Source of the DNA: Maribellus sp. YY47
GTDB lineage: Bacteria > Bacteroidota > Bacteroidia > Bacteroidales > Prolixibacteraceae
Reading direction: 5' to 3'
Assembly: GCF_023111095.1 (NCBI RefSeq)
Contig: NZ_JALGYW010000007.1
Span: 124,001-188,000 of the forward strand
DNA: 64,000 nucleotides
Part shown: piece by piece, positions 54,257 through 62,814 of the stretch
Layout of the letters: each line of letters opens with the position of its first letter
Position numbering within the stretch: the first letter of the stretch is position 1
The notes under the pieces: generated by a model
What the model was told of the DNA's origin: nothing
Databases searched by the model: none
Seen by the model: the letters and a program-made list of their open reading frames with translations, nothing else
Translations under genes and position numbers: made by a program

Positions 54257-54479
54257 AAGAAAATATGTTTTTTCTTTTGGCTTTTCACTTCAAAAGGTTA
54301 ATCAACAAGACACAACACCTAAAAAAGTATTTGTCCTTGGAGTCTATGCCAGTGCTGTTCATGCTAAGTGGATAGATGCAGCAGGCAAAGTAAAGGTCAA
54401 TGCCTTAGCAGTAACTAGTGAGCCAGAGATATTCTGGAAAGGAGAAGGTGCTCAGCAGATTATTGATGAAATCATTTGA
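54222..54479 (+). pseudogene. 3'-truncated gene at the island end
   Basis: An 85-codon frame reading IERKYVFSFGFSLQKVNQQD and KKVFVLGVYASAVHAKWIDA, a strand-loop pattern I recall from N-termini of longer (over 200 aa) uncharacterised proteins, possibly uracil-DNA-glycosylase-like. It ends 43 nt before the right subterminal repeat, so the rest of the gene seems to have been lost. Alternatively it is a genuine short protein. It overlaps the preceding gene by 35 nt. Confidence 0.45.
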
Positions 54480-54524
54480 CAAGATAGTCTTCTTTTAGTT
54501 GCTCTCTGTTACTATTTATCTCTT

Positions 54525-54553
54525 AATTTGTATGTATCTGGTATGTATCAAAT
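54525..54553 (+). repeat. Right subterminal repeat, probable integrase arm site
   Basis: 28 of 29 bases identical to 30380-30408, same orientation, with two GTATGTATC units at 54530 and 54541 (11-bp period). It lies 43 bp inside the right att copy. Confidence 0.7.
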
Positions 54554-54596
54554 AAAAAAAGCAGCTAAGAAATGTTCTTAACTGCTTGATTTTTAA

Positions 54597-54643
54597 GTGG
54601 GCCCAACTGGGCTTGAACCAGTGACCCCCTGATTATGAGTCAG
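54597..54643. repeat. attR, right 47-bp direct repeat
   Basis: Copy of 30237-30283, located in the 3' half of the intact tRNA-Met gene. Recombination between the two copies would excise the island and leave tRNA-Met whole. Confidence 0.93.
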
Positions 54644-54672
54644 GTGCTGCTAACCAACTGAGCTATGGGCCC
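54598..54672 (-). tRNA. tRNA-Met (CAT anticodon)
   Basis: Minus-strand tRNA of 75 nt without an encoded CCA. Acceptor GGGCCCA pairs with TGGGCCC; anticodon stem CCTGA / TCAGG encloses loop CTCATAA with anticodon CAT; T arm contains GGTTCAAGC. D-arm and variable-loop layout match elongator tRNA-Met. A CAT anticodon can also belong to initiator or lysidine-modified Ile tRNA; the body resembles E. coli elongator tRNA-Met. It is the attachment site of the island. Confidence 0.92.
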
Positions 54673-54768
54673 TAAATGAAAATCGAATGTTACTTATGAT
54701 TTTCGGAGTGCAAGTTTACAACTTTGCCCGAAAATACGCAAGTTTTTTTACCTTTTTAAAGATAAGAA

Positions 54769-54794
54769 AAGGGTGTCTTCTACAGACACCCTTC
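54769..54794 (-). terminator. Intrinsic terminator
   Basis: AAGGGTGTC / GACACCCTT stem with a 7-nt loop. On the minus strand it is followed by TTCTTATCTTT, ending the 54814 gene. Confidence 0.85.
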
Positions 54795-54813
54795 GCTATC
54801 CAAAAATCTTTTA

Positions 54814-56322
54814 TTATGCAGGCATATCTGGCAAGCTCCAAGGCTTACGATAAGTATGCTTAATCAATTCAGCTGCAAATTCTTTCGCCGGAACCGGATC
54901 TGTCCATGTTTTGTGGAATGTTGGGTGACCGTCGTGAATTTCAAAACCATCTTTGATAACTGTTTTGATTTTTTCGTCATCAGTAAGGTTCGTGAATTCC
55001 ATTTTTTCACCATCCCAATCCAGTTCTTTATTCAACGACTGCAAACGAACACCTAAAACACCCATTACAACCATTTCGTTGAATGGACCAGCTTCGCTAA
55101 AGTCAGAAGCAGTTTTTACACGGTTTTCAGGACTTTCTTTACAAGCGCGTACCCAATCCATTTCGTGGCTGGTTTCTACCCTGCGACGGAATTTAGGAGC
55201 ATCAGGTTTACGACCTGAAAGCAACCATGGATTAACGCCATAGCAACCACAAATCAGTTTGTCTTTTGTTCCGTGGAAAATTACACCACCGCCGCTATCA
55301 TTTGGATTTTTACCATCTGGCCATCCTTCCGGTAACATCGGCTTAATACCACCATCATACCAATACACATCAACCTGAGGAAGCGTGTTTTTCTTCAAGC
55401 CTTTCCATGGTTTCTCGGCATTTGCCTTACGGGCCGGATAAGTCAGTTTTACCGATTGAGCGGTTGGGGCACAATCTTGTAAAAGAAGGGTTGAATTACC
55501 CTGAGTATGAATTGGGTAACCCAAATCGAGACCAACAAATACCGGATGAAGAATATGACAAGCCATATCGCCAAGAGCACCTGTACCGTAGTCCCACCAG
55601 CCACGCCAGTTCCATGGGTGATACACCTGGTTAAACGGACGCATTTTTGCAGGACCTGTAAATAAATCCCAGTCTAATGTTTCCGGAACCCAGTCTCCTC
55701 TTTCAGGAGTGTTCAAACCTTGCGGCCAAATTGGACGGTCGGTGAAAGCTTCCACTTTTGTAACTTCACCAATTTCGCCATTTGCCAACCATTCAGTGGT
55801 CAGGTTTACACCTTCGCCAGAAGAACCCTGGTTACCCATCTGAGTGGCCACTTTGTATTTGGCGGCGAGTTTTGTTAATAAACGTGATTCATAAACGGTG
55901 TGAGTCAAAGGCTTTTGAACATACACATGTTTGCCCATTGCAATCGCGTGGGCAGCAATAATAGCATGCGTATGGTCGGCAGTTGCCACAACAACGCCAT
56001 CAATGTTCTTGCCTAATTCATCGTACATCTTACGCCAGTCTTTGTACATTTTGGCGTTCGGATGCGCTTTGAACACCGGATCAGCGTATTTCCAGTCAAC
56101 GTCGCAAAGTGCATAGATGTTCTCAGAAGCAAGATTTTTAATGTTAGCGTTACCCATTCCACCAATACCTACGGCAGCAATATTGAGCTTGTCGCTGGGG
56201 GCTTTATGCCCCAATCCGGCCACGGCGTGACGCGGAACGATAGTAAGTCCGGCAGCGGCAACCGCTGTAGTACCCAGGAAGGCTCTTCTCGAGACCATTC
56301 CACTGTTTTCTTTTTCTTTCAT
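54814..56322 (-). CDS. Gfo/Idh/MocA family oxidoreductase with Tat signal
   Basis: A 502-aa exported NAD(P)-dependent oxidoreductase. The start at 56322 gives MKEKENSGMVSRRAFLGTTA, a twin-arginine signal; an upstream in-frame ATG at 56463 would bury the signal 47 residues inside and is rejected. The Rossmann region carries AAVGIGGMGNANIKNL, then VVATADHTHAIIAAHAIAMG and VQKPLTH, the catalytic Lys-Pro motif. The C-terminal domain is long, as in periplasmic Bacteroidota members acting on sugar derivatives. It is distinct from the 25340 protein. Substrate unknown. Confidence 0.87.
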   Translation of the reverse strand: MKEKENSGMVSRRAFLGTTAVAAAGLTIVPRHAVAGLGHKAPSDKLNIAAVGIGGMGNANIKNLASENIYALCDVDWKYADPVFKAHPNAKMYKDWRKMYDELGKNIDGVVVATADHTHAIIAAHAIAMGKHVYVQKPLTHTVYESRLLTKLAAKYKVATQMGNQGSSGEGVNLTTEWLANGEIGEVTKVEAFTDRPIWPQGLNTPERGDWVPETLDWDLFTGPAKMRPFNQVYHPWNWRGWWDYGTGALGDMACHILHPVFVGLDLGYPIHTQGNSTLLLQDCAPTAQSVKLTYPARKANAEKPWKGLKKNTLPQVDVYWYDGGIKPMLPEGWPDGKNPNDSGGGVIFHGTKDKLICGCYGVNPWLLSGRKPDAPKFRRRVETSHEMDWVRACKESPENRVKTASDFSEAGPFNEMVVMGVLGVRLQSLNKELDWDGEKMEFTNLTDDEKIKTVIKDGFEIHDGHPTFHKTWTDPVPAKEFAAELIKHTYRKPWSLPDMPA

Positions 56323-56646
56323 GATAAATGTAGTTTTAATCGGATAGGTTTTAATACTAAAACTTTTAAAAAAACTGTTAAATATAGCGATATTCACAGG
56401 ACACACAACCCAACATGCTGTTAAATAGTTAAACCTCCCCATTATTTTTTTGACGCATCGCACAACAATAACGGAATCATTTCATCTCCACAAGCCTGAC
56501 TATTAGATAGTTACTACAAGCATTATAGCTGAATTCTATTTTGGTTCAAGAAAATCGATTTGACTGGAGGCAGATGAAAGACTAAATTTGTTTGTCGTCG
56601 GGAAACCGGACAAGTTTTTAAAAAACCAAAAGAAAAATTACAAGTC
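56323..56646. other. Intergenic region, 324 bp, no gene seen
   Basis: Divergent spacer between the Gfo/Idh/MocA and OsmC genes. TACATTTA just upstream of the first may be a weak -7 box. No other structure noted. Confidence 0.4.
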
Positions 56647-57072
56647 ATGACAGTAAGAAAAGTAAAATCAGTATGGAATGGCACTTTGAAAAAAGGTGCA
56701 GGTAAAATGGATATAACCGGGTACAGTGGCCCGTTCACTTTCGCATCTCGTTTTGAAAACGGAAAAGGAACAAATCCGGAAGAACTTGTGGGCGCAGCTC
56801 ATTCAGGCTGTTACTCCATGTTTCTTTCAGCATTGATCAGCGGTGAAGGACTGACACCTGAAAGCATTGAAACCGAAGCATCGGTTACGTTGGGCGAACT
56901 CGACGGAGGACCGGCAATTACCAACATTACGCTCGATTGCCTTGTTAAATGCGAAGGACTCGCACAAGACAAATTCGACGAGCTGGCGTTGGCAGCAAAA
57001 GCCAAATGCCCGATCTCAAGACTTTATGCAGGCGGAACAGCAACCATTGAACTAAATGCGAAACTGGTATAG
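56647..57072 (+). CDS. OsmC family peroxiredoxin
   Basis: A 141-aa thiol peroxidase of the OsmC/Ohr type that reduces organic hydroperoxides. The two redox cysteines are Cys55 in AAHSGCYSM and Cys121 in KAKCPISRL, and the length is standard for OsmC. Cytosolic. The leader from 56523 to 56646 has no other gene. A short GC-rich hairpin terminator follows at 57109. Confidence 0.92.
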   Translation: MTVRKVKSVWNGTLKKGAGKMDITGYSGPFTFASRFENGKGTNPEELVGAAHSGCYSMFLSALISGEGLTPESIETEASVTLGELDGGPAITNITLDCLVKCEGLAQDKFDELALAAKAKCPISRLYAGGTATIELNAKLV

Positions 57073-57108
57073 TAAAATATTTTTTTACACTAAAAAACAC
57101 AACAAACA

Positions 57109-57130
57109 GGAGCTCTCAAGGCTCCTTTTT
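57109..57130 (+). terminator. Intrinsic terminator after OsmC gene
   Basis: AGGAGC / GCTCCT stem with a 7-nt loop and TTTTTATTT. Confidence 0.7.
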
Positions 57131-57882
57131 TATTTATCCATCCAGCGTTTAAAATCCGTTACTTTATCGCGGCTGACGATAATGCCCTCTTCAAAATCTT
57201 TTTCAAGTTTAAGTTTTAACCGGTTTGTTGAATAACTGACTACCTCTACAATACAATTAATATTCACCAGAAAATTCCGGTTGACTCTGAAAAACTGCTC
57301 CGGATCGACCAGCGACTGGAGTTGATCCAGCGATTGATCCAGATCGTAAATTTTTCCTTCCGCCGTCTTTAGAAAAGTATTCCGCTCTTCAACAAAAAAG
57401 CAGCAAATCCGCGATACCGGTACCGATTGAAAGCGCATTCCTATTTTTATAAAAAACCGTGACTTGTAGCGGTTGGAAACATTTTCGATAACACGCCGAA
57501 CTTTCAACTCAAAATCGAGTTGCTCGTTGTATTTTTTTTTGAACTTCAAAAGAGCCCCGGCAAGTTCTTCCCTATTAATTGGTTTTAACAGATAATCGAC
57601 ACTGTTTACTTTGAACGCGCGAATGGCATATTCGTCGAAAGCGGTAGTGAAGATAACAGGTGCCTCTATTTTTACCTCATCAAAAATCTCGAATGAAATC
57701 CCGTCTTCAAGCTGAATATCCATAAAAACAAGATCAGGCGACGAATGGGAAGAAAACCAGTTAACAGCCTCTTCCACCGACTCAAGCACTTTCAATACTT
57801 TAATTTGCTGATCGACGGCCTGCAGTATATCAGCTAAACGTTCTGCGGCCAGTCGTTCGTCTTCAACAATTACTACATTCAT
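57130..57882 (-). CDS. LytTR-family response regulator
   Basis: A 250-aa transcription factor. The receiver domain (residues 1-120) has the phosphoacceptor Asp55 in LVFMDIQLEDG, with VEDE at the start and a conserved Lys in LLKPINREEL. The LytTR DNA-binding domain (residues about 145-248) contains FFKVNRN-like FFRVNRNFLVNINCI. It overlaps the sensor kinase gene by 4 nt, so the two form a coupled two-component pair. The regulated genes are not evident. Confidence 0.92.
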   Translation of the reverse strand: MNVVIVEDERLAAERLADILQAVDQQIKVLKVLESVEEAVNWFSSHSSPDLVFMDIQLEDGISFEIFDEVKIEAPVIFTTAFDEYAIRAFKVNSVDYLLKPINREELAGALLKFKKKYNEQLDFELKVRRVIENVSNRYKSRFFIKIGMRFQSVPVSRICCFFVEERNTFLKTAEGKIYDLDQSLDQLQSLVDPEQFFRVNRNFLVNINCIVEVVSYSTNRLKLKLEKDFEEGIIVSRDKVTDFKRWMDK

Positions 57883-58931
57883 GATAATTCGGTTTTTACA
57901 GGAACTTTCACCACAAATTCTTCCATTGTCTTTTGAATTTCAATTTCCCTTCCTAAAATAAGCCGGCATCTTTCATTCAGGTTTTTAAGCCCAATTTCTG
58001 AACTCGCTTTTAGTTGATTACGGGGCTGCAGATTATTTCGCACGGTTAGTTTGTCCAATCCTTCAAAATGAATCGTAATCAACAAGGGCTCTTTTCGTGA
58101 TGCGACATTGTGCTTCAACGCGTTTTCAACCAGCATCTGAAGCGAAACAGGCATTATCAGCGCATTCTCAGGCCCGTTACGTTCAATCTTCAACTCGATT
58201 TTCTCCTGATCGCGAACCTGTTGCAACGCAAAATAGTCGCGCACAAAAGAAAGCTCCGAAGAAACCGGAACAAGGTCCTTTTCCTGGTTTTCCAGTACAT
58301 AACGGTAAACGGAAGATAGCTTCTGAATAAATTTTTCAGACTGCTCGGGATCTTTGCCAACCAACGAAGATAAAGTATTCAGGCTGTTGAAAAGAAAATG
58401 CGGATTTACCTGGCTTTTCAGCGTTTCGTATTGGAAAATCAGTTTTTCCTCCCGCAACTTTTGCATGCTTTTTACAACATCGGTCCACTGTGTATAAAAG
58501 AAAAACAGAGCCCCAAACGCAAAGCCGATAAGTGTTGCAAGCAAAAACGTTTTTAATTCGGGGTACATAAGGCCTGGAACAAATTCAGAAAAACCGGCAC
58601 CCGAACGAATAAAATAAAAAAGATAAAGTGTCAGAAACAAAGTGAAAGCGATCAACAATACACTTACATAAAAAAGCGCCAGCCTGAGTATGGTTTTCTG
58701 AACGAACTTTGGACTTTCGGGTTTGATGGACCGAAAGAAAAGATGCCCCAGCCAAAGGAACAACTCGAGCTGCAAAAAAGTGAGGAGCAACATATTGTCC
58801 AATCCGGCATGAAATATTCGTTGGAAAAGAACCAAACTAAAAATAGTGGAAATAAAAACTGCTCCGGCTGCCACTTTTAGGTGATAGACAATTTTTCGGG
58901 TTATCGTTTTATGGATTTCTGCCTGTAACAT
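57879..58931 (-). CDS. LytS-like sensor histidine kinase
   Basis: A 350-aa membrane kinase of the His_kinase (PF06580) class. Four hydrophobic segments occupy residues about 15-150, then a coiled segment and the phosphoacceptor His in NPHFLFNSLNTLSS near residue 198. The ATP-binding part has MPVSLQMLVENALKHNV and GLKNLNERC. No periplasmic sensor domain is large enough to name a ligand. Co-transcribed with the LytTR regulator. Confidence 0.92.
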   Translation of the reverse strand: MLQAEIHKTITRKIVYHLKVAAGAVFISTIFSLVLFQRIFHAGLDNMLLLTFLQLELFLWLGHLFFRSIKPESPKFVQKTILRLALFYVSVLLIAFTLFLTLYLFYFIRSGAGFSEFVPGLMYPELKTFLLATLIGFAFGALFFFYTQWTDVVKSMQKLREEKLIFQYETLKSQVNPHFLFNSLNTLSSLVGKDPEQSEKFIQKLSSVYRYVLENQEKDLVPVSSELSFVRDYFALQQVRDQEKIELKIERNGPENALIMPVSLQMLVENALKHNVASRKEPLLITIHFEGLDKLTVRNNLQPRNQLKASSEIGLKNLNERCRLILGREIEIQKTMEEFVVKVPVKTELS

Positions 58932-59058
58932 GTTGACGATTTGAAAATAATAAAAGTCTGTATTCGAACAGTTTGTTTTTTAATCGATGATGAGATATTA
59001 TTTTACTCCTGACAAAAAGAGGAAAGTTTGGAAAAATCCAAACCTCGCTGTACAACCA

Positions 59059-59877
59059 TTAAAGCAGCTTTTTCATCGTTATCTCGCGTGTGATATTGAG
59101 TGCTTGTTTCTGTGTCTGCTCCGGGAGGATCATTTCCATGATCACATCTTCGTACAACACGGCGTGTTCAATCTCTTTGTCTTCCAGCGACACCCAAATG
59201 GTTCCCCAATAATGGCTCCTTCCTTTCATATTCATACCTTCGGCTGTTACTTCCAGTGGGTTTCTGAAAGTACGATAGTTGATTACGGCACACGTTTCTC
59301 CGTTACGTTCCGAAATTCCGGTCCAGGTTAACCGAACGTCCTTATTTTCAAAAAAGCCTTCTCCGGCCAAATCGATTTTCCCGTTAAAATCTTTTGCCGC
59401 ATAATCTTCATTTAACTTCAGGCTGCCAAAATTGCTCCACGCGAAACCTTCGATTGCGAGCATATCCCACACCAGGTTCTTGGTAAAGGCACTGTACTCT
59501 TTAAAGGTTACAAACTTATCGGCCTTAATCATGTCCTCTCCCGGGAAATAGGTGAAATCTTCCATGTACGAAATTGGTGTTCCCTGTGAGAATTCTGCGT
59601 TCTCCGCCATCGACATTGCCACCGATACATTGTTCCATTTCACCTCTCCTCCGTCCAAACCACGGGTATATTCACCCTTCACACGCATTTTATTAATAAA
59701 ATGGCAGAAGATATCGCTGGTGAAATGGTCGGTAATTACTTCGTACTTCTGAATCTCATTTTTTAGCTGAAGATCCTTTGGAAGCGTTTTCATTTCTTCC
59801 AACGAAAAGCTGTTTTGGGCGCTTGCGAATGAAGAGATGGTCATCGCAACCAGCAGGTAAATTGTTTTTGTTTTCAT
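59059..59877 (-). CDS. Secreted hypothetical protein
   Basis: A 272-aa protein with signal peptide MKTKTIYLLVAMTISSFASA and a soluble, beta-rich body (KWNNVSVAMSMAENAEFSQG, HYWGTIWVSLEDKEIEHAVL). No family that I can name. It probably acts in the periplasm or outside the cell. It stands alone between the LytS kinase and a DEAD-box helicase on the same strand. Confidence 0.75.
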   Translation of the reverse strand: MKTKTIYLLVAMTISSFASAQNSFSLEEMKTLPKDLQLKNEIQKYEVITDHFTSDIFCHFINKMRVKGEYTRGLDGGEVKWNNVSVAMSMAENAEFSQGTPISYMEDFTYFPGEDMIKADKFVTFKEYSAFTKNLVWDMLAIEGFAWSNFGSLKLNEDYAAKDFNGKIDLAGEGFFENKDVRLTWTGISERNGETCAVINYRTFRNPLEVTAEGMNMKGRSHYWGTIWVSLEDKEIEHAVLYEDVIMEMILPEQTQKQALNITREITMKKLL

Positions 59878-60017
59878 GACTTTGAGTTTTTATTGATTTA
59901 TGAATCAAAACTCGTAAGTCGGACCAACAATTGAAAAAAAGAAATGCTGAGTGGGGTATTTTTTACTACGAACCGGAGAAAAGCTTTCTGAAAATTTTGG
60001 AGGATAGAAGAAAAATA

Positions 60018-60047
60018 AAAAAAGCTGCCGGAACCCGACAGCTTTTG
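60018..60047 (-). terminator. Intrinsic terminator after DEAD-box helicase
   Basis: On the minus strand AAAAGCTGTCGG pairs with CCGGCAGCTTTT, followed by TTTATTTTTC. Confidence 0.85.
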
Positions 60048-60060
60048 TATAGCGTAATTT

Positions 60061-61746
60061 CTATTTCTTTTTGTTCGCTAACTCGATATTCACTTTCTGA
60101 CCTTTAAAACGCGCATTTTTAAAGGCTTTTACAATATCCCTTTCATAACGGTTGTCGAGTTCAAAAAATGAAAAACCTTTCAGTACCTCAATACTTCCGA
60201 TCTCCACACTTTTACCCGGCATTTGCTGGTTGATCATATCGATAATCGAACGCTTGCTGATGCCGTTCTTTTTTCCCATGCTAAAAAAGAAGCGGGAGTA
60301 TTGATAATCGCCGCGACGACCTTTGCCGCCTCTTTCCGGCCGTCCCCTCTCACCTCTCTCAGAGCGGCCACGGGCATTCCGGTCTTTCCGGTCTTCCTTC
60401 CGTTCGTCGTACCCGTGTTCATCCACGTTGATATCCTGTGCCCCTTCGTAATACGTAAGGAAACGATTGAATTCTACCGAAACAAAATGTTTGATCAACT
60501 CTTCACGATCGAGCCACGCCAGTTTTTTATAAATAACGGGCATGTATTGTTCAATCTCATCCTCATTCACTTCAACTTTTTCTACCTTATCAATCAGGTT
60601 AAAAAGCTGCTTCTCACATATTTCTCTTCCTTGCGGAACATCTTGTTTTTCAAACTTCCTGCCCAATTTGCGCTCTACATCTCTCAGCTTTCCCTTTTCA
60701 CGCATGTGAATCAGAGTAATGGAAATACCCTTTTTCCCGGCTCGTCCGGTTCGTCCACTCCGGTGAATATATACTTCAGGATCGTCGGGCAAGTTGTAAT
60801 TGATAACATGGGTAAGATTATTTACATCCAGCCCACGTGCTGCCACGTCGGTAGCAACCAGCATTTGCAAATGTCCGGAACGAAAACGAGCCATTACATG
60901 GTCGCGCTGTGCCTGTGAAAGATCACCGTGAAGCGCATCGGCATTGTACCCGTCCTGCATCAGTTTATCGGCCACTTCCTTGGTTTCCATACGGGTGCGG
61001 CAGAAAATAATGCTGTAAATATTCGGATTAATGTCGGCTACCCGTTTTAACGCCAGGTAACGGTCTTTGGCATGCACCAGGTAATAATGGTGTTCCACGT
61101 TTTCAGAACCGGTATTCTTCTTCCCTACAGAAATTTCGTGCGGATTGTCCATATATTTACTGGCAATCGAAACAATTTCTGCAGGCATGGTTGCCGAAAA
61201 TAAAAGCGTTTGTTTTTCGGCCGGCGTATCTTTCAGAATTCCATCCAGGTCGTCTTTAAAACCCATGGAAAGCATCTCGTCAGCTTCGTCTAAAACCAGC
61301 CATTTTATTTCATTCACCCGCAACTTGCCGCGCTTGATCAAGTCGAGTGTTCTCCCTGGAGTTCCAACTACAATCTGTGCACCCTTTTCCAACGAATTGA
61401 TCTGCGCTCTAATATCAGCACCCCCATATAACACCGCAATATTAAATTTGCTCATGTTCTTTGAAAAGGTGTTCAGATCGTTCGCAATCTGCATCGCCAA
61501 CTCACGGGTTGGGCTCAGAATCAAAGCCTGTGGAGCTTTTAAGGTGTTATCTATCTGCTGAATAATGGGCAGGCCAAAAGCTGCTGTTTTCCCGGTTCCG
61601 GTTTGTGCCAATGCTACCATATCCTGGTCGCTCTCCAGTAAAAACGGAACTGCTTTTTCCTGTATCGGCGTGGGCTGTTCAAATCCTAGCTCCTGAATAG
61701 CGCTCAAAATTTCGGACCGTAAACCCATTGATTCAAATAAACTCAT
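60061..61746 (-). CDS. DEAD-box RNA helicase with DbpA-type RNA-binding domain
   Basis: A 561-aa ATP-dependent RNA helicase for ribosome assembly or cold-linked RNA unwinding. Motifs in order: Q motif FEQPTPIQEKAVPF, AQTGTGKT, PTRELA, VLDEADEMLS, SATMP, then domain 2 with VATDVAARGLD and HRSGRTGR. A low-complexity Arg/Gly/Glu stretch follows (near residues 450-480), then a C-terminal DbpA/CsdA RNA-binding domain (SIIDMINQQMPG). Similar proteins are annotated deaD or csdA. A TACCTTTG -7 box at 61770-61777 lies 24 nt upstream. Confidence 0.93.
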   Translation of the reverse strand: MSLFESMGLRSEILSAIQELGFEQPTPIQEKAVPFLLESDQDMVALAQTGTGKTAAFGLPIIQQIDNTLKAPQALILSPTRELAMQIANDLNTFSKNMSKFNIAVLYGGADIRAQINSLEKGAQIVVGTPGRTLDLIKRGKLRVNEIKWLVLDEADEMLSMGFKDDLDGILKDTPAEKQTLLFSATMPAEIVSIASKYMDNPHEISVGKKNTGSENVEHHYYLVHAKDRYLALKRVADINPNIYSIIFCRTRMETKEVADKLMQDGYNADALHGDLSQAQRDHVMARFRSGHLQMLVATDVAARGLDVNNLTHVINYNLPDDPEVYIHRSGRTGRAGKKGISITLIHMREKGKLRDVERKLGRKFEKQDVPQGREICEKQLFNLIDKVEKVEVNEDEIEQYMPVIYKKLAWLDREELIKHFVSVEFNRFLTYYEGAQDINVDEHGYDERKEDRKDRNARGRSERGERGRPERGGKGRRGDYQYSRFFFSMGKKNGISKRSIIDMINQQMPGKSVEIGSIEVLKGFSFFELDNRYERDIVKAFKNARFKGQKVNIELANKKK

Positions 61747-61925
61747 TATCTAATTTTATAAAGTGGGCGCAAAGGTATTTCTTTTATTTGTATTTCAGCT
61801 ATTTATGGCACTCATTCCATCAAATTTAACGTTCTTTCCCACATGAAAACGAATTGTTCATTTTCCATACAATATTCGATTTCAATTTAACGCGGCATTC
61901 CTTCCCCTTATTTCGCTGATTCCCT

Positions 61926-61933
61926 TAAATTTG
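61926..61933 (+). promoter_or_regulatory. Promoter -7 box
   Basis: TAAATTTG matches TAnnTTTG and lies 24 nt before ATG 61958. A translation start at 61931 would lie inside this box, so the later ATG is preferred. Confidence 0.55.
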
Positions 61934-61957
61934 CAAAACCAAATTCATTCAAAAATT

Positions 61958-62794
61958 ATGTGTATGAATGGGCACACTTCATCAAAAGCGAAACAAAACC
62001 TCACCCGGTTTTTTCTGATTATTTTTCTACTTGTATTCTCCTGTACCAGTATTTTAGCGCAGGATCAGGATACAGTTCCGGCATCTGTCTACAAACCGGA
62101 GAAAGCGTTAAAGCGAATTCACATCCGTCAGCTTACCAAAAACGGATTCAAATTCTGGCAAGACGATTTTTCAGGACATTGGGCAGGAATCGATTTTGGA
62201 TTTAACCTGCTTCTTAATCCAGATTACAAGGATTACAACTCCGAATTTATGGACATTGACGAGCTGCGGTCGAATTCGGCCTACTTCAATGTTTTGCAAC
62301 AAAGCATCGGTCTGCAGTGCAACCGCAATAAAATAGGCCTGGTCACCGGTCTCGGACTTCACCTTCAGGGATACAGGCTAAACGACAACATCACCATTTT
62401 TCGCGACGGGAACAGCGTTATCCAACCCGAATCGCTGGTGGCAAATGACAATCAGAAATCAAAACTCGCACTGATCTCTTTTATGGTGCCGGTATTGCTC
62501 GAATTTCAGATTCCGGTAAATCACTACGACAACCGGATCTATTTTTCGGCAGGCCCCTACGGCGAGGTTAAACTAAACAGTCATACCAAAGTAAAATACA
62601 AAACCGACCAAAAGGAAAAGTTAAAAGTGGGGGATCACTTTTCGCTGCGCGACTTTCGCTATGGTTTAATGGTACGAACCGGCTACCGAAGCATCAACTT
62701 TTTTGCTACCTGCGATCTGGTTCCTTTGTTTCGCGATGAAAGAGGGCCAGAATTAACACCTTTTACGGTTGGGATTACATTGATCAGATTTTAA
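61958..62794 (+). CDS. Outer-membrane beta-barrel protein (PorT-like)
   Basis: A 278-aa exported protein. The start is ATG 61958 or 61964; then a hydrophobic signal ends near SILAQDQD. The body has alternating strands with aromatic girdles (WAGIDFGFNLLLNPDYK, NKIGLVTGLGLHLQGYRL, YFSAGPYGEVKLN), as in PorT/OmpX-like barrels, and the protein ends in an amphipathic strand TPFTVGITLIRF. It precedes the creatininase-family gene by 20 nt and may share its transcript. Exact role unknown. Confidence 0.72.
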   Translation: MCMNGHTSSKAKQNLTRFFLIIFLLVFSCTSILAQDQDTVPASVYKPEKALKRIHIRQLTKNGFKFWQDDFSGHWAGIDFGFNLLLNPDYKDYNSEFMDIDELRSNSAYFNVLQQSIGLQCNRNKIGLVTGLGLHLQGYRLNDNITIFRDGNSVIQPESLVANDNQKSKLALISFMVPVLLEFQIPVNHYDNRIYFSAGPYGEVKLNSHTKVKYKTDQKEKLKVGDHFSLRDFRYGLMVRTGYRSINFFATCDLVPLFRDERGPELTPFTVGITLIRF

Positions 62795-62814
62795 TACAAT
62801 AAATATAAACTAGC

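Larger units (their letters stand above)
30237..54643. mobile_element. Integrative genomic island inserted in tRNA-Met
   Basis: About 24.4 kb bounded by a 47-bp direct repeat, the 3' half of a tRNA-Met gene. A tyrosine recombinase lies just inside the left end and reads inward. Gene content is a core (integrase, excisionase-like protein, initiator-like protein, Sak4-like ATPase, DUF3871-like protein) and cargo dominated by a type I R-M operon with extra genes. Base composition is visibly more AT-rich than the flanks. No relaxase, coupling protein, T4SS or phage structural gene is seen, so it is either mobilised in trans or a satellite-type element. Confidence 0.9.

Noticed and set aside
30237-54643. 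CRISPR array or Cas genes
   Set aside because: No regularly spaced repeats and no Cas-like proteins; repeats found are terminal att or arm-type sites and isolated hairpins.
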